DNA from: Parasitella parasitica
Taxonomy: Eukaryota; Mucoromycota; Mucoromycetes; Mucorales; Mucoraceae
DNA length: 37,370 nucleotides
Reading direction: 5' to 3'
Assembly (NCBI GenBank): GCA_025201805.1
Contig: MU619313.1
Coordinates: 110,736 to 148,105 of the forward strand
Both the position numbers and the translations under genes were made by a program. Below, piece after piece: positions 1 to 11,351 of the stretch (the stretch's first letter is position 1; the number at the start of each line of letters is the position of its first letter). Under the pieces are notes generated by a model that was not told the DNA's origin, made no database searches, and saw nothing but the letters and a program-made list of their open reading frames with translations.

Positions 1-685
1 CCTGCAACGTAACATTCTAGCTGTCTTTTTTTGAACTTCATGTTTGGCGGCAGATATACAATAAAGCTAAGAAAAGAAAACCTTCGAGTTTTGGATGGGA
101 TGTCGTGTTTGCAACCAGTTTTTACCTTTGTTGGTCCAGATTCTCAATTTATCAATCTACCGTGTCCCTAGCCTGCCAAAGCAAGCTGTAGCTGCAATTT
201 CAGGAATCGCTGGCTTGTTTTCAATGTTTGGATTATGTCTCGTTGCTGTCTTGTCTTTAGTCGTCGATTTTGCTGATGTAACTGAAAATACACTGCATTT
301 AACAGAGAATTATGGTGAGACTTATGCATAACTTCTTGGTTATGATTGTTGTTGAGTGCGTGCATCATGAAAGTAAATTGGCTATTCAAGTGCTGATTTG
401 TCCGCAAGACTCACGACTGATCTAGCATTTGTTCTTCTTCATCATTAATAGCAATAAGGCGTCTTTTGCGACCATTAAAAGCAAATGACATAGTTGACAC
501 ATTATTAACAAGCTAAATAAGGGTTGATATGTATTGTTTTTTAATAGAATAAATCGAAAATGTGAAGGTTTATACATGATTTCTAACTTCAGGGCTCTAA
601 TAATAACGAGATTTCGTGGCAAGTCAGGATTTAATTTTACTGTGTATATAGATTAAAGAGTGGCTCTACTCGAAATTCAACAGTT
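1..685. other. Left-edge non-coding or unresolved stretch
   Basis: This is the 3' flank of the minus-strand ELMO gene. The only open frame of note runs 95-331 on the plus strand (78 codons). It has one hydrophobic run (about residues 33-57) and no family I recognise. It could be the last exon of a gene that lies outside the window, but no splice acceptor or homology supports that. Nothing else is convincing here. Confidence 0.4.
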
Positions 686-3167
686 TTATGTGTAGAAGAA
701 GCCTGTACCTAAGCCTGGCGGAACAGGCGGTACCTCAACAACACCATGAGGGATTTCGACTCTGTCGCCAGCAATTTGCAGCAGTTTGACTTTGACGCCT
801 ACTTCTGTTAATGTATGAAACAGTTCTGCAGTTTCCTTGGATGTGAATCTCTTGTCCAGAATCATACTAAACCCATCTTTCCATTCGGCAGCTTGCATTG
901 CATTAGTACAATAAAATTCAGCAATAGGCGTATACTTGTCAGAGTACAAGGCAAACGCAAGATTGTTATTATTGCTTTGTTGCTGATGATGATTCCCTGT
1001 AGATAGTATACCACTGTTGCTCGTGACATTTCCATCGATTCCTGACACTGATGAACCTAGGCCCGACGACGTGTTGGCTAAACTAGCGATAGATGCTTTT
1101 CGAATGGGTCGAATCTCATTCACTGAAGCAAGATCTATGCGATTAGGAAGCTTCTCGTAAGACTTTAATACGGGTGCGATCTTTTCAGAAAAGTCACCAT
1201 ACATGATGGATCTTTTGGATCGGCTTAATTTGTAGTATCGCCAGCGTTTACCCGCTGCAGTGGCTGTGTTGCCCAAGTGCGCGCCGCCTATACCAAGCGT
1301 GGAAGTGGCGCTGGCATTGGCCGAGGAAATGGATACCGAGGCATTATTATTGTTCGAACTAGCAGCAATTACAGACATTGCGCGCTGATTCGATAAAGGG
1401 CTGGGAAACCAAGCACCCTCCAATAAACAGCTGATCCTCTGCTGCTTTAGGAACTCGTAAGATTGCTTTGAAAGCCTCGTACGCAGATTACTGGGAGGGA
1501 GTGGGGAGGGGAGGGGGGGGTTTAAAAAATAAAAAGTATTCAATGCCCTGTATGTATCGCTAGCATGGAAAAGAAACTTACGCCACTGCATCTCGTCCTG
1601 ATAAATCGTCTGCCCATTCGAGTTCTTTTAGTCGACGATCGCGTATCTGTTGATAGGGAGTGCCAAACATATTTCTATCAAACTCATTGATATCCAAAGT
1701 AGACGCAAATGCAGACCTCAGCTGACTTCGCACAAGCGCTGACACTTTGGAAAAATCGTATGTTGTCGCTTCCATGTCATGAAATATTCTAAAGTATGTC
1801 TGCAACGTGGTAGCATGTACATGGTTGAAGCTTAGAATGAGGGGTTGGAATTCTGCAACGGTATCTAATACAATGTCTTAGTATTTCCATATTTCCACTG
1901 TACGGCAGCGACTTTTGCGCTTTACTTGTGGACGTAATGTTCCAATGGCTGCACAGCAGGTCTGTCACTTCAATGGTCGCCTTTGCAAACGGACATCGCT
2001 TTCCTTCGGGGCGATGAATTTGCTCCAAGATCAATTTTGCAAACAAATCTTGATTGTTCATTACAAACACATGCATCTCTTCAAGTCCCAATACACCTGC
2101 TCTACCAAACTCACGCTGTGGAACCTCAGTCTAAGCGTGTAAAATGTTGGATTATCAAGATTCACAACGGCACTCCAGCACACACAAGACTTACAGTGAA
2201 TCCAATTTTTCTCCATTTTTTAGCGCCAGGAATATCGATCTGATCTACCTTGGCAGCTTCCCAAATGTCTTTGAGCATATTTGCGTGTCGAGGGTTGTGC
2301 ACCGACACTGTCGCTCCATATCGCACGTTGATGTTCTGTATAAATGCTGTCTGGAACTCGAGTATCATTAGCTTGACCTCGGCGGATGGGTAATTTTTCA
2401 TTAGTTTCTAAAGTGACGATATTAGACTTGGCATACATCAGACAATCAATTGTACAGTACTAGTATGCTTTTCTTCAGATTCGAGTTGTCGTAGGCGTTA
2501 AAGAGCACACTTCGGTATTCGTCTGTTACATACTTGAGCATGGCTGTCAGCAACGACATGCTGGTAATCGACAGCAGATATTCCTGACTGATTAATCGGT
2601 CCACCAGCGTTTTGATCAGCTCGGGGTGCTTTTCAATTGCTTTATGCAAGACAGGATAACCGTAGCATGTTACTGGGGATGTGCTCTGCTCGTTGGCACA
2701 CACCAGCTTCAGCAAAATTGCAATAGCTGGACGAGCGATGGTCGCCAGCTGCTCTTTTACTACTATGTGTGCTATGCGCGCAATGAATTCGTCATCCAGC
2801 GACTCCCAACCAGTGCTGTGCTCCATTAGCGACAAAAACGAGTTCAATGCATAAGCTAGTGTATTTCCGCTGGAATTATTCACAATCTCGCATAACGACT
2901 CGAGCCCTCCCCTCTCCAGAAACTCGGCTGCGAATTCTTTTTCCTGTAAAGTGGATAGGATGAATTCGAACCATACGCTCCACCAAAAAGAGATTGCGTA
3001 CATACCTTTAAATAACCTTGTAAAGCAAAAGTAGCTATCTTGAGTGATTTGTCGTCCTTTGGAGTCATGAGATTGTTTGTGCTTTCTGATAGACTGAACC
3101 CTGAGGAAAGCCGTTTCAATGTTTCTTGTGTTGATGGTTTTGTATCCAAAGCATTTGACTGAGACAT
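686..3167 (-). CDS. ELMO/CED-12 family protein (Rac-GEF scaffold)
   Basis: Engulfment-and-motility (ELMO) homologue. In animals and amoebae ELMO binds DOCK proteins and together they activate Rac-type GTPases at the plasma membrane. Six exons on the minus strand: 3167-3006, 2943-2461, 2407-2195, 2130-1899, 1852-1582 and 1490-686. They sum to 2166 nt, or 721 aa, close to animal ELMO1 (727 aa). The order is N-terminal armadillo-like helices (exons 1-3), an ELM domain (about 255-430, with WRKIGFT and KRCPFAKATIEVT blocks matching ELMO1 positions), a PH domain (about 470-690, with WRYYKLSRSKRSIMYGD), and a Pro-rich tail (VPPVPPG) at the DOCK SH3-binding site position. A Ser/Asn/Ala-rich insert of about 50 residues precedes the core PH strands. 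The exon 4/5 junction (46-nt intron, 1853-1898) is the least certain; the others have good consensus and phase. Confidence 0.92.
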
Positions 3168-4247
3168 GTTGTATGCTTAGTTGGTGGTAAAGTGAAGGGA
3201 ATATTTCTACTGTCGTTAGACAGAGTTAAATGACAGTGACTGCAATTATATGTTGTAAGGTTATTGTGCATGTACAGTATTTATGCATGGATCAAGAGAA
3301 TTCAGAAGCAACAGTCTATTATCGATACAGCCAGGCTCTACGTTGCATTTAAAGCTGGGGAAGGAGTCCATACGCACTGGAATTAGGCCGTGGTTCATTT
3401 TGTTTTCATCAGGGGAAACGCTTATCATGAGAGGTTGCCATCATGACAAGACAATATATACTTATAATGGCGCCAACGTCTTTGTTAACGTACATCTTCA
3501 GCCCTCCTTGCGTTCAGATACGTTCTAAATAAGCGCTTTTGTCCAAGCAGCATCCCAACTAGCATTCTCCACGTGATGCCGTTGATTTTGATAGTTGTGC
3601 AACATTTCTGAAATGAGTGTGGTTGATGATGATGATGATGAATTGGCTTGGGATCAGGTTCGATAGGTCACAGTGTAATGTAACGCTTGTTCGAATCTCC
3701 TGCTGCTGTACTTTCTTTGAAAACAACAATCTACCTGTTGCAGTACTAGTCTGAATGGAGACACGTATTACTCCATGGCAGCTATGGCCTTGAAAAGCCA
3801 AAGGTTCTTAGCTGTGTGAACAACCTTTTTAGCACACATCATTCTGCATAAAATTAAGTTTCAACAGGTCACCGTGTGCAACATTGATTGGGCTTATGCT
3901 TACATACACTGTACATCCCTCTTCACTAAAAATCAAAAAGTTGGTTTCATGTGCATTTGGGATGCCAAAAATCTTGAAATGAGCAAAATACGCTACATAG
4001 AAAGCTCTATTCCGCTGCTTATTGTTTGGCCCCATTATCAGCAAATAACCCTATGATACGTCGTCCCTGATTTCTGTGGGTTCATTTATTAGTGTCAACC
4101 TTTTGTAAATGTTCAAAATGTCTAGGTTTCGATTGGTCTGCTTCAAATGTTCTGTATAAAAAGTGGCCTAAAAGACCCAAAAGAAAAAAAAAAAAAAGTT
4201 TTCAAACAGGTTTCTCTTTTTCTTTCATCGACCTATATTACTTCACT
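3168..4247. promoter_or_regulatory. Divergent intergenic region with TATA box for the 4248 gene
   Basis: This lies between the minus-strand ELMO start and the plus-strand gene at 4248, so it should hold both promoters. A TATA-like TATAAAAAG sits at 4155-4163, about 90 nt before the chosen ATG, followed by an A tract (about 4185-4197). Short open frames (3283-3528, 3829-4044, 3874-4056) show no recognisable domain, splice pattern or start context. I do not call them genes. Confidence 0.45.
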
Positions 4248-4775
4248 ATGAGCACTTTAATACTCGAAAAGTATGACGACGACATGATTCTGTATCCCAA
4301 CGACGACCAGGAATCATTCTCCAGCGACCCACCATTCTCTTTAGTCGCTGAACTCTCCAGCAACGGCATTTTTCCAAACGAATGCCATTCTCCAGACTTT
4401 TCGAGTGAGGAGGACGACGACATGCCACATCACCCCCATGCGCCTCCACCGTCTCCACAAGCAAAACCCATACTTGATATTCTCGTCTCCGAGAAACTGA
4501 ACGCTTCATTAGGGACCTACTTGGTCGAAAACGATAGATTGGAAAACAATACAGCTGCTACGGAAACAAGCATATACTCTAACCATTTGGAAAAACATGC
4601 ACAAACCCTCGACGCTCTGCTTCGCAAGACGGTAGAAGGCAGAACCTTTAAACGAAATTTTAAGCGATCAAGTTTGCGAATGTGCAGCACAACGAGTTCA
4701 AGTAAGCAGCTATTAAAAAAAATCGTAGAAAACGAGCTCTGTCGAAAACTTGAACGAAGCGAGATTGTAGAATGA
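4248..4775 (+). CDS. Hypothetical acidic protein, 175 aa
   Basis: Single-exon ORF. The frame is open upstream to 4092, but the first ATG is at 4248. A TATA box at 4155-4163 lies inside that upstream extension, so 4248 is the likely start. The N-terminal half is acidic and Ser/Pro-rich (EEDDDMPHHPHAPPPSP), with Asp/Glu clusters. The C-terminal half is basic and helical (TFKRNFKRSSLRM, then LLKKIVENELCRKLERS). No catalytic motif, signal peptide or membrane segment is visible. An AATAAA signal lies at 4885-4890. The charge split suggests a regulatory or adaptor protein, but that is a guess. I do not recognise the family, which may be lineage-specific. Confidence 0.65.
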   Translation: MSTLILEKYDDDMILYPNDDQESFSSDPPFSLVAELSSNGIFPNECHSPDFSSEEDDDMPHHPHAPPPSPQAKPILDILVSEKLNASLGTYLVENDRLENNTAATETSIYSNHLEKHAQTLDALLRKTVEGRTFKRNFKRSSLRMCSTTSSSKQLLKKIVENELCRKLERSEIVE

Positions 4776-7700
4776 TTAATGAATGGAGAGACTTGGGACT
4801 ATAACTTTCTGTAGCATACTATATACATATATTCTTAAATACCCCCCCCCCAACCTCCCTCTTTCTCATTCACTATTAATTTCTAATAAAATCGTTCATC
4901 ATTTGTAAGCACTTGTCTTGGATTCCATTCTCTTTTTTTATACACTGTCATACGTTGAAACCAAAATGGTTGAATAGTCTGTGATTTATATACCCTGACA
5001 TAATAGTATAGTAGCTCTATCTGCTTGCTTGCTAATGTTGCTTGCATGTATCACCCTTACAAATCCTTACATGGTAAATACATGCACGTGGAAAACCCTG
5101 TTTGATATGATAATGTAAGCAAGGATCTGACTCGACTTATATGATGTTGATGTGTTTAATAGACCTTCTCCTAATTTGACTCGAGATCAATAGCAATAAC
5201 TACCAGTATATCAATCTAGTGTTGCTTAAAGCATCAGCACCACTATTCTTGATATAAGATAGCGAAATATCGCTAGTAGAATAGCCACATAAACCATCGA
5301 TTAGTAAACAAACAAGTTATACCATTATGGCATACAAGCATGATTTTGGAAATATATAAAGCATCCTCAACAAGATATATCAACAGTTTAGAATATAATG
5401 CCCAGTACCACCAAATATTGCAGGAACAAATATAAAGAAAACTGTAGCGCTCCATGGAACACCTTAAAATTCATTCCTCAGATTTGGCATTCATGTCCCA
5501 AAAACAGCAAAATTTAATAAAGTACTCGGGATGTATCTATGAAAATAGAACAATATATGTTGTACATTTGTAAAGAGGTAAATTAACTCTTATTAATGGG
5601 GATAAATACCTCAACAGCTTAAAATTCTACATAAATATTAACATTGCGGATTGTCCTTTTAAGGTAGAGTTGTCATCGTAACAATAGAATGGGCTGGAGA
5701 TTGAATAGTACACTCCACTGCATCTATGTTGGTCATATCAAGAGCCTTTCAACTTACTAGTTGGGCTCATGACTCATTCCAACTGAAAAGCATGAGTGTT
5801 TAGCAACTGTATGAAATGACGATAACAACTGCTGTCTCCAAAAATATACTTCAAAAAAAAAAAAAAAATAGTGGACTAACTATACGAAGTGAGATTATTA
5901 GTAATTTTATGTGATATTTAATTCTGGAACTAATAGCCTGCATTAACTCTTTGACCAAAAGTTTCGACTTGAGTGATAAGCATTTTTGGTTATAAGTCTA
6001 CTTTTTGCGCAAGTAATACATAAAATAGCAATCGTAGCCAAGTTTCCTTGTATGCCATAATGAGAAATCGCTGAAAATTGATAAAATAGAGATGCATCAT
6101 CCAGCAACTGGTTGTGAGTTCAGAGAAGCGACAAATTGTGATGGCTCTGAGCACTTGAGTTGAAAGAGTACAAATTCTACAGAATTATTAATCCCCTCCC
6201 CCCACATGCATTGCTAATTCTGCGATTCTCACTTTGTTTTGCCTATGGCGATAACATCACACAGCCCTTAAAGTTATCAGTAGGTGCTTATTTCGCAATC
6301 TCAGGGCTTAAAAGGTAAACTATTGCTTAAATAAAAACTGTTAAGCCATTAGATAGTTCACGATCGCAAAGCCAGCCAACCTGCAGTTTAATGTTGATAT
6401 TTATATTACAAAAAAGCTGCTTAGCAGATCATTTAAGAATAATAATAAAATAATAAAATAAAATATTCCAACCCGAAATGTTAAAGGGCGGATCAAATGA
6501 TTGACAAGATTAAAAAAAGGGAAATAATAAACGTTATTAATTTACTAGATTTATAATGGAGCAATAAAAGTAGTATATTTATATTTGTTCTATTTGGACA
6601 AGTTACGAGTAGTTGAGACTTGACAATCATAATATCAGATTGTTTATAACTCAATTCTGGACGTAATATGTTCTGAGCTAACTTGCATGGATATCGTTCT
6701 GTATATTATTGGTTGACATTTGTCACTCACTACTGGTAACCTGTTTATGTATTACATATTCAATTAACACTGCTATTCGAGTGCAAATACAAAATTATTT
6801 AATGTGTCAATTTCCCAACTGGAAATAAACTCAGAACTGAAATCAATTCAGTTACGCAACATGCCATGACATGGACAATAGATACAACCTATCGTCCCAT
6901 TCTCTAAATTCACGCTTACACCTTACCCCCCCCATCAATCCAATTAGATTCACTAATTTATGAACCATCATATTTTAAACGAGATATTTACTGATTAATT
7001 CCCAACAGTTTTATTTGAATAATTTCTCAATCTGATAAACCAATATTGACTAAATCTGCATATATTAATCGACCAGTGCGAACGAATCATAGTTGATATC
7101 ATCATTGTAGTTGTCAAACAACAGAAAGTAATTATCATACATTAACAAATATTTGGCCATAATAACGTCTGCTAAATAAGCGACAGCTCAGCATTGCCAA
7201 ACAAATTTACCTTAATCAATAAAAAATTGATATATACAAAATTAAAAGCAGAGTTATTGCCATATAAAAAGTGAATAAAAACGCTCGTAAATTAACATAA
7301 AATGCCAAAGAAAGCCTGGTTTATACTTTAATGAAACAGGAACAATCATCGCTTATTCGAGCGTAACTTGCTTTCCACTGGGCGATGTGTCTATCCAAAG
7401 TATCTGCAACACAGTTCCACGTTTTAGGCCATCGGCGTTTTAAATCATGTGATTTTGCTATGTGTCGTGGCCTTGAGTCAAGGAAGCTTTAGTTGTCAAT
7501 CCTGAAACCAGATAACAAATAAGTACAAAAACCCATATGAGGAAGAGTCAAATCGCCAGATCATGGAATATATTTTAGCACGGATAGCATAATTTCATTC
7601 CAGTTATGTACGAAAACAGGTTTAATTTTCATAATTTCAAACATTTGCTAAACAGACTGAGTAGAGCAGCGCTCGAAACTGAAAAACATAGCGATAATTC

Positions 7701-8544
7701 AGAATAAAAGCATTTATATCCATGAAAATATCGACATCGATAAGTTATCAATAGAATGGGAAAGTAATAAAGGCTATTATTTGTCAGATGCAAATCTAAT
7801 GATGTTATTTATTGGGAAGAAATTGTCTGTTTATATAGAGTCAATCCCACATGAATTAATCTATGAATACAATTAGGTCATGGACATTAATTACCATCAG
7901 ACAAGATTATAGTACGTTATTAATCAGGGCAAGACTTATTTAATCAGCTAATTGTTATGAATGTGAATCATTCACCGATAAATTTAACTTCTAAATTTAG
8001 AAAAAATAGAGCCAAATATACAAGACATTTCATTCATACTATTTACTATAGAATCATTGGCAACGTTAATCCTTCAAATCCGATCAGGAACGGTTGTCAT
8101 GACAACTGAACGGTAATAATGGTTACCATGTTGTATCCAGGGGATACAACAAATATTACTGGGAACCAGCTAGCTTTTATAAATTCTGCTACGTTGTTCC
8201 GGCAGAATAAAAGGTTATTTGACTAGAACTTTTCCAGGGATTGCGATATGCATCCATTAAATGTTACCAATCCAATCGAGCCATCCGATCCGTATTAAAA
8301 TCAAGCATTTAATAAATGATAATGTCTTTCAAAAAAAAACAAAAAAAAAACAAAAGAAGAAGCTCTTGCATTAGCACTGTGTTTCATGAGACATCTCGTA
8401 AAAAAGTTTCATCATCTCGACATCTTGGAACGCACAGATATGTGATAACAGAGGTAACTCAGTGGCTTAGTTTAGTTTTACATTTTTCCTCTGTTGTCAT
8501 CAGGCATAAAGTTTTTTTTTTTTCCTTTTCAGATAAAAATCATA
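4776..8544. other. 3.8-kb AT-rich gene desert
   Basis: This stretch is AT-rich and stop-dense on both strands. Its longest open frames are about 60-90 codons and lack any family signature. I found no LTR, target-site duplication, tRNA with paired boxes, or tandem array. The first part holds the 3' UTR of the 4248 gene. The last 450 bp hold the palindrome cluster (8093-8213) and the DPH1 promoter. A T-rich run ending in TTTTCAG at 8526-8532, 12 nt before the DPH1 ATG, looks like a 3' splice site, so DPH1 may have a 5'-UTR intron. Confidence 0.5.
8093..8213. repeat. Cluster of three inverted repeats
   Basis: Three inverted repeats lie within 121 bp. First, 8093-8106 is a perfect 14-bp palindrome (GTTGTCATGACAAC). 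Second, 8129-8151 has 10-bp arms TGTTGTATCC and GGATACAACA around a 3-nt centre. Third, around 8175-8213 the arms TCTGC and GCAGA, with CTTTTAT and ATAAAAG outside them, form a stem of about 12 bp with a 4-nt bulge and a loop of about 12 nt. The cluster is about 330-450 bp upstream of the DPH1 start, in otherwise featureless AT-rich DNA. Confidence 0.7.
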
Positions 8545-10093
8545 ATGGAGAAAGAAGAGCCCATTACCCAATCTGAACAAGCTAAAAAGCCTAGAAAACG
8601 CTTTGTTGGAAAAGCTAAAAAAGCGGCAACGGCAGCAGCAGCTAACAGTGAAGCAGGTGGTGCAATTGAAGATGGAGCTGTTGGCTTCGCAAGTAAGTTT
8701 GTGTCGTTTTGTAAAGATCATGTCACTCACACTTTTGACAACATCAGGAGCGCCGAGAGCTCGTAGCAGTCGAGTAGCTAATCAAATACCTGACGAAATC
8801 TTGAACGATCCTTTGTTAAATAAATCTATTGAATTGGTAAATGCTTCTACCCTCATCACCTCTCAAAATCATGCATCGAATTGATTATTAATCTCACAAC
8901 TTCCAGATTCCTTCGAATTACAACTTTGAAATCCATAAAACTGTTTGGAGAGTCCGAAAATCCAAAGCAAAAAGAGGTTAGAGTGGGTCTGTCTGTCGAA
9001 AAGAAAAAGAGCCATGTTTTGACATTTGCTTTGTAGTTGCCCTTCAATTACCAGAAGGCCTTATGATGTTTGCTTGTGTGATTTCAGATATCCTTGAAGT
9101 GTAAGCCCTCTCTTTATTTGTGATGAAATACGGATCCAAAGTAACGCTTCAACTAGCTTCTGTGCTGCAGAGACTTTGATTATGGGAGATGTCACTTACG
9201 GCGCTTGTTGCGTTGACGACTACACAGCTCGGGCATTAGGGTGTGATTTTCTGGTTCACTACGGCCACAGCTGTCTTGTGCCTGTGGATGTCACCACCAT
9301 AGAGACTCTTTATGTCTTTGTGGATATTGGCATCGACACACAACATTTCATTGCCACAGTCAAAAAGAATTTTGAAAAGGGAAAGCGACTTGTGCTAGTT
9401 GGCACCATTCAATTCGCAGCCGCATTGCAAGCATCCAAAGCACTTTTGGAAGAAGATTTCACTGTATCCATTCCTCAATCAAAACCCTTATCACCAGGAG
9501 AAATATTGGGCTGTACATCCCCCAAACTCACAGACATAGACTACATTGTGTGCATCGGAGACGGTCGGTTCCATTTAGAGTCTATCATGATCCATAATCC
9601 AGATTTACCTGCATTCCAGTACAATCCTTACGCCAAGACATTCACTCGCGAGAGGTACGATCACATAGAGATGCATTCTCTTCGCAAGCACGCCATCTCA
9701 GTAGCAAAAGAGGCCAAAAAATATGGTCTAGTGTTGGGAACTTTGGGCCGTCAGGGCAAACCGCAAATTCTAGAATACCTTGAACAGGTTATCAAGGAAC
9801 AAGGAAAGGAGTCCGTCAACGTGTTACTGTCTGAACTTTTCCCTGGCAAACTGGAGCAATTTGAAGATGTTGATGCCTGGGTCCAGATTGCTTGTCCTAG
9901 ATTATCGATTGATTGGGGGTACGCTTTCTCTAAACCTTTGTTGACGCCTTATGAGGCATCAGTTGCGCTGGGAAAGGCAGAATGGCAAGACGTTTATCCC
10001 ATGGACTTTTATTCTAATGACAGTTTAGGACCATGGACTCCCAACCATGGCAGAGGCGCTCCTCATAAAAGAAGAACTGAAATTGCAAAGTAG
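8545..10093 (+). CDS. DPH1: DPH1: 2-(3-amino-3-carboxypropyl)histidine synthase subunit 1
   Basis: Radical enzyme subunit for the first step of diphthamide synthesis. With Dph2 it transfers the 3-amino-3-carboxypropyl group of S-adenosylmethionine to a histidine of eEF2 in the cytosol. Five exons: 8545-8692, 8748-8836, 8907-8976, 9037-9100 and 9157-10093. They sum to 1308 nt, or 435 aa (yeast Dph1 is 425). The family core is clear: [17 protein letters not shown]-type [24 protein letters not shown] and [13 protein letters not shown]. The three [4Fe-4S] cysteines fall at about 142 (GACC), 244 (LGCTSP) and 371 (IACPRLSID). The last intron's acceptor at 9155-9156 was chosen over the tempting CAG at 9169-9170 because it restores DILE-VFCAAETL. 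AATAAA is at 10109-10114. Confidence 0.96.
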
Positions 10094-10421
10094 CATGTGC
10101 AAGTAGATAATAAAACACCCTTTTTTTTTTTTTTTTTCCTGTATTATTATTTAATATTATTAGTATTATTATTTGAATTGTTTGAATGGATACACAGATG
10201 GATTCGACGCTCACACACGGACATTTGATGAACAAAAATGCACGACAGTAGCGACGATACACAATGGTAGGACAGTAATAAATTAAAGTTTCTCATGCTA
10301 ATGTAATCTTGGATATACAGATCGAACACATTTATGAAATGCAATTTATTTTTAATAATGACTATATACCATTCAGGCCGATACCTTGCTTCTTCATCTT
10401 CTTTACTACACACATTGAAAA
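10094..10421. other. Intergenic, DPH1 to SUR7-like gene
   Basis: This holds the DPH1 poly(A) signal (10109-10114), a T tract (about 10123-10138), and the presumed promoter of the next gene in the same direction. I see no coding potential. Confidence 0.5.
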
Positions 10422-11351
10422 ATGGCTTTTCATTTTGCGGCACTCATACTCAGTATTTGCTCGTTTGTTTTACTACTGATAGCCAATATAGGTACCACAT
10501 TTGAAAGCACATTTCTACCCCAAATATATCTTGCCAGAATAGACCAAGCAGTAAATGGAAGGTCTATACGATACGGTGTATACAACTCCTGCTTGTACTA
10601 TAAAGAGGATACAAAATCGCCCCATTCCTGTTCAACCAAATCACCCGGTTACTCTTTTGACACGACACAATTTGCAGATGCGTGTGGTGCAGACTTGACA
10701 AACTCCACCATGGTGCAGGTGTATGCAGACGTTGTCAAAGATGCTCAATTGGTAACATTCAAAGGAATTGTGCTTATTATGCCTTCAGCGATTCTTGCAT
10801 TTTTCGCTCTAGTTTGTGAGTTGTCATTTTATACAGGCAACTATTCACTCATGTTCTTAACCACATCTATAGGCTCTTTGCTGATTCGAAGGCTGCGCAA
10901 TAACAACATCATACCGTTTATTGGCATATTCAGCAGCTTATTTGCATTTTTCGCGGGTGCAGCAGGTCTGGCCTTGACAATTGCTACCTTTTGGAAAGGA
11001 TTAGCGACACTAGAAGAACGTGTGGAAGGGCTGTCTCATCAATGGGGCCCTGCTATTTACTTGGTAGGCATAAGCAGTGGGTGCATTTTAATTACACTGG
11101 TATGCTTTGTGATTAGCTTGTTTGCGTACAAGACAGAAAGCTACGGAAGAGAGAAATTTGACCTGTATGACAACGATAAACCAATTGGTACGAGTGCGAT
11201 GTCTCCATTTGATGCACATCCAAAACAGGATGACTATGAATATGAACATGCCATTTCATCGCGTACAACTCGACACTATCCATCTTACCATCAACCAGTG
11301 CAAACATATCAACCACAAACAACTTACCAACAAGACAATTATTATTATTAG
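10422..11351 (+). CDS. SUR7/PalI-family four-TM membrane protein
   Basis: Tetraspan protein of the fungal SUR7/PalI(Rim9) type, a family of plasma-membrane (eisosome) or pH-sensing components. Although 10422-11351 is one unbroken frame of 309 codons, I predict a 57-nt in-frame intron at 10816-10872 (donor GTGAGT, branch CTTAAC, acceptor ATAG), giving exons 10422-10815 and 10873-11351 and a 290-aa protein. TM1 is about 4-26, TM2 about 113-137, TM3 about 144-170 and TM4 about 192-216. The large first loop holds cysteines (NSCLYY, SCST, ACGAD), as in the family. Removing the intron places a basic loop, IRRLRNNN, between TM2 and TM3. The roughly 75-residue tail is Tyr/Gln/Pro-rich and ends in DNYYY. 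Which subfamily (Sur7 or PalI) is unclear. AATAAA is at 11398-11403. Confidence 0.85.
   Translation: MAFHFAALILSICSFVLLLIANIGTTFESTFLPQIYLARIDQAVNGRSIRYGVYNSCLYYKEDTKSPHSCSTKSPGYSFDTTQFADACGADLTNSTMVQVYADVVKDAQLVTFKGIVLIMPSAILAFFALVCELSFYTGNYSLMFLTTSIGSLLIRRLRNNNIIPFIGIFSSLFAFFAGAAGLALTIATFWKGLATLEERVEGLSHQWGPAIYLVGISSGCILITLVCFVISLFAYKTESYGREKFDLYDNDKPIGTSAMSPFDAHPKQDDYEYEHAISSRTTRHYPSYHQPVQTYQPQTTYQQDNYYY

Noticed and set aside
40-115. Possible SYF2-like fragment (KAKKRKPSSFGWDV) on the plus strand
   Set aside because: Only a short match from memory; the following residues do not continue the family and no splice acceptor leads to a matching exon.
3283-4056. Open frames in the ELMO upstream region (3283-3528, 3829-4044, 3874-4056)
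   Set aside because: No domain, no consistent splice model, and overlapping frames on both strands are equally plausible.
4092-4247. Upstream extension of the 4248 gene
   Set aside because: It starts without ATG and spans the TATA box; the composition is basic and unlike the rest.
9165-9180. CAG at 9169-9170 as the DPH1 exon 5 acceptor
   Set aside because: It breaks phase; the TAG at 9155-9156 restores the conserved [12 protein letters not shown].
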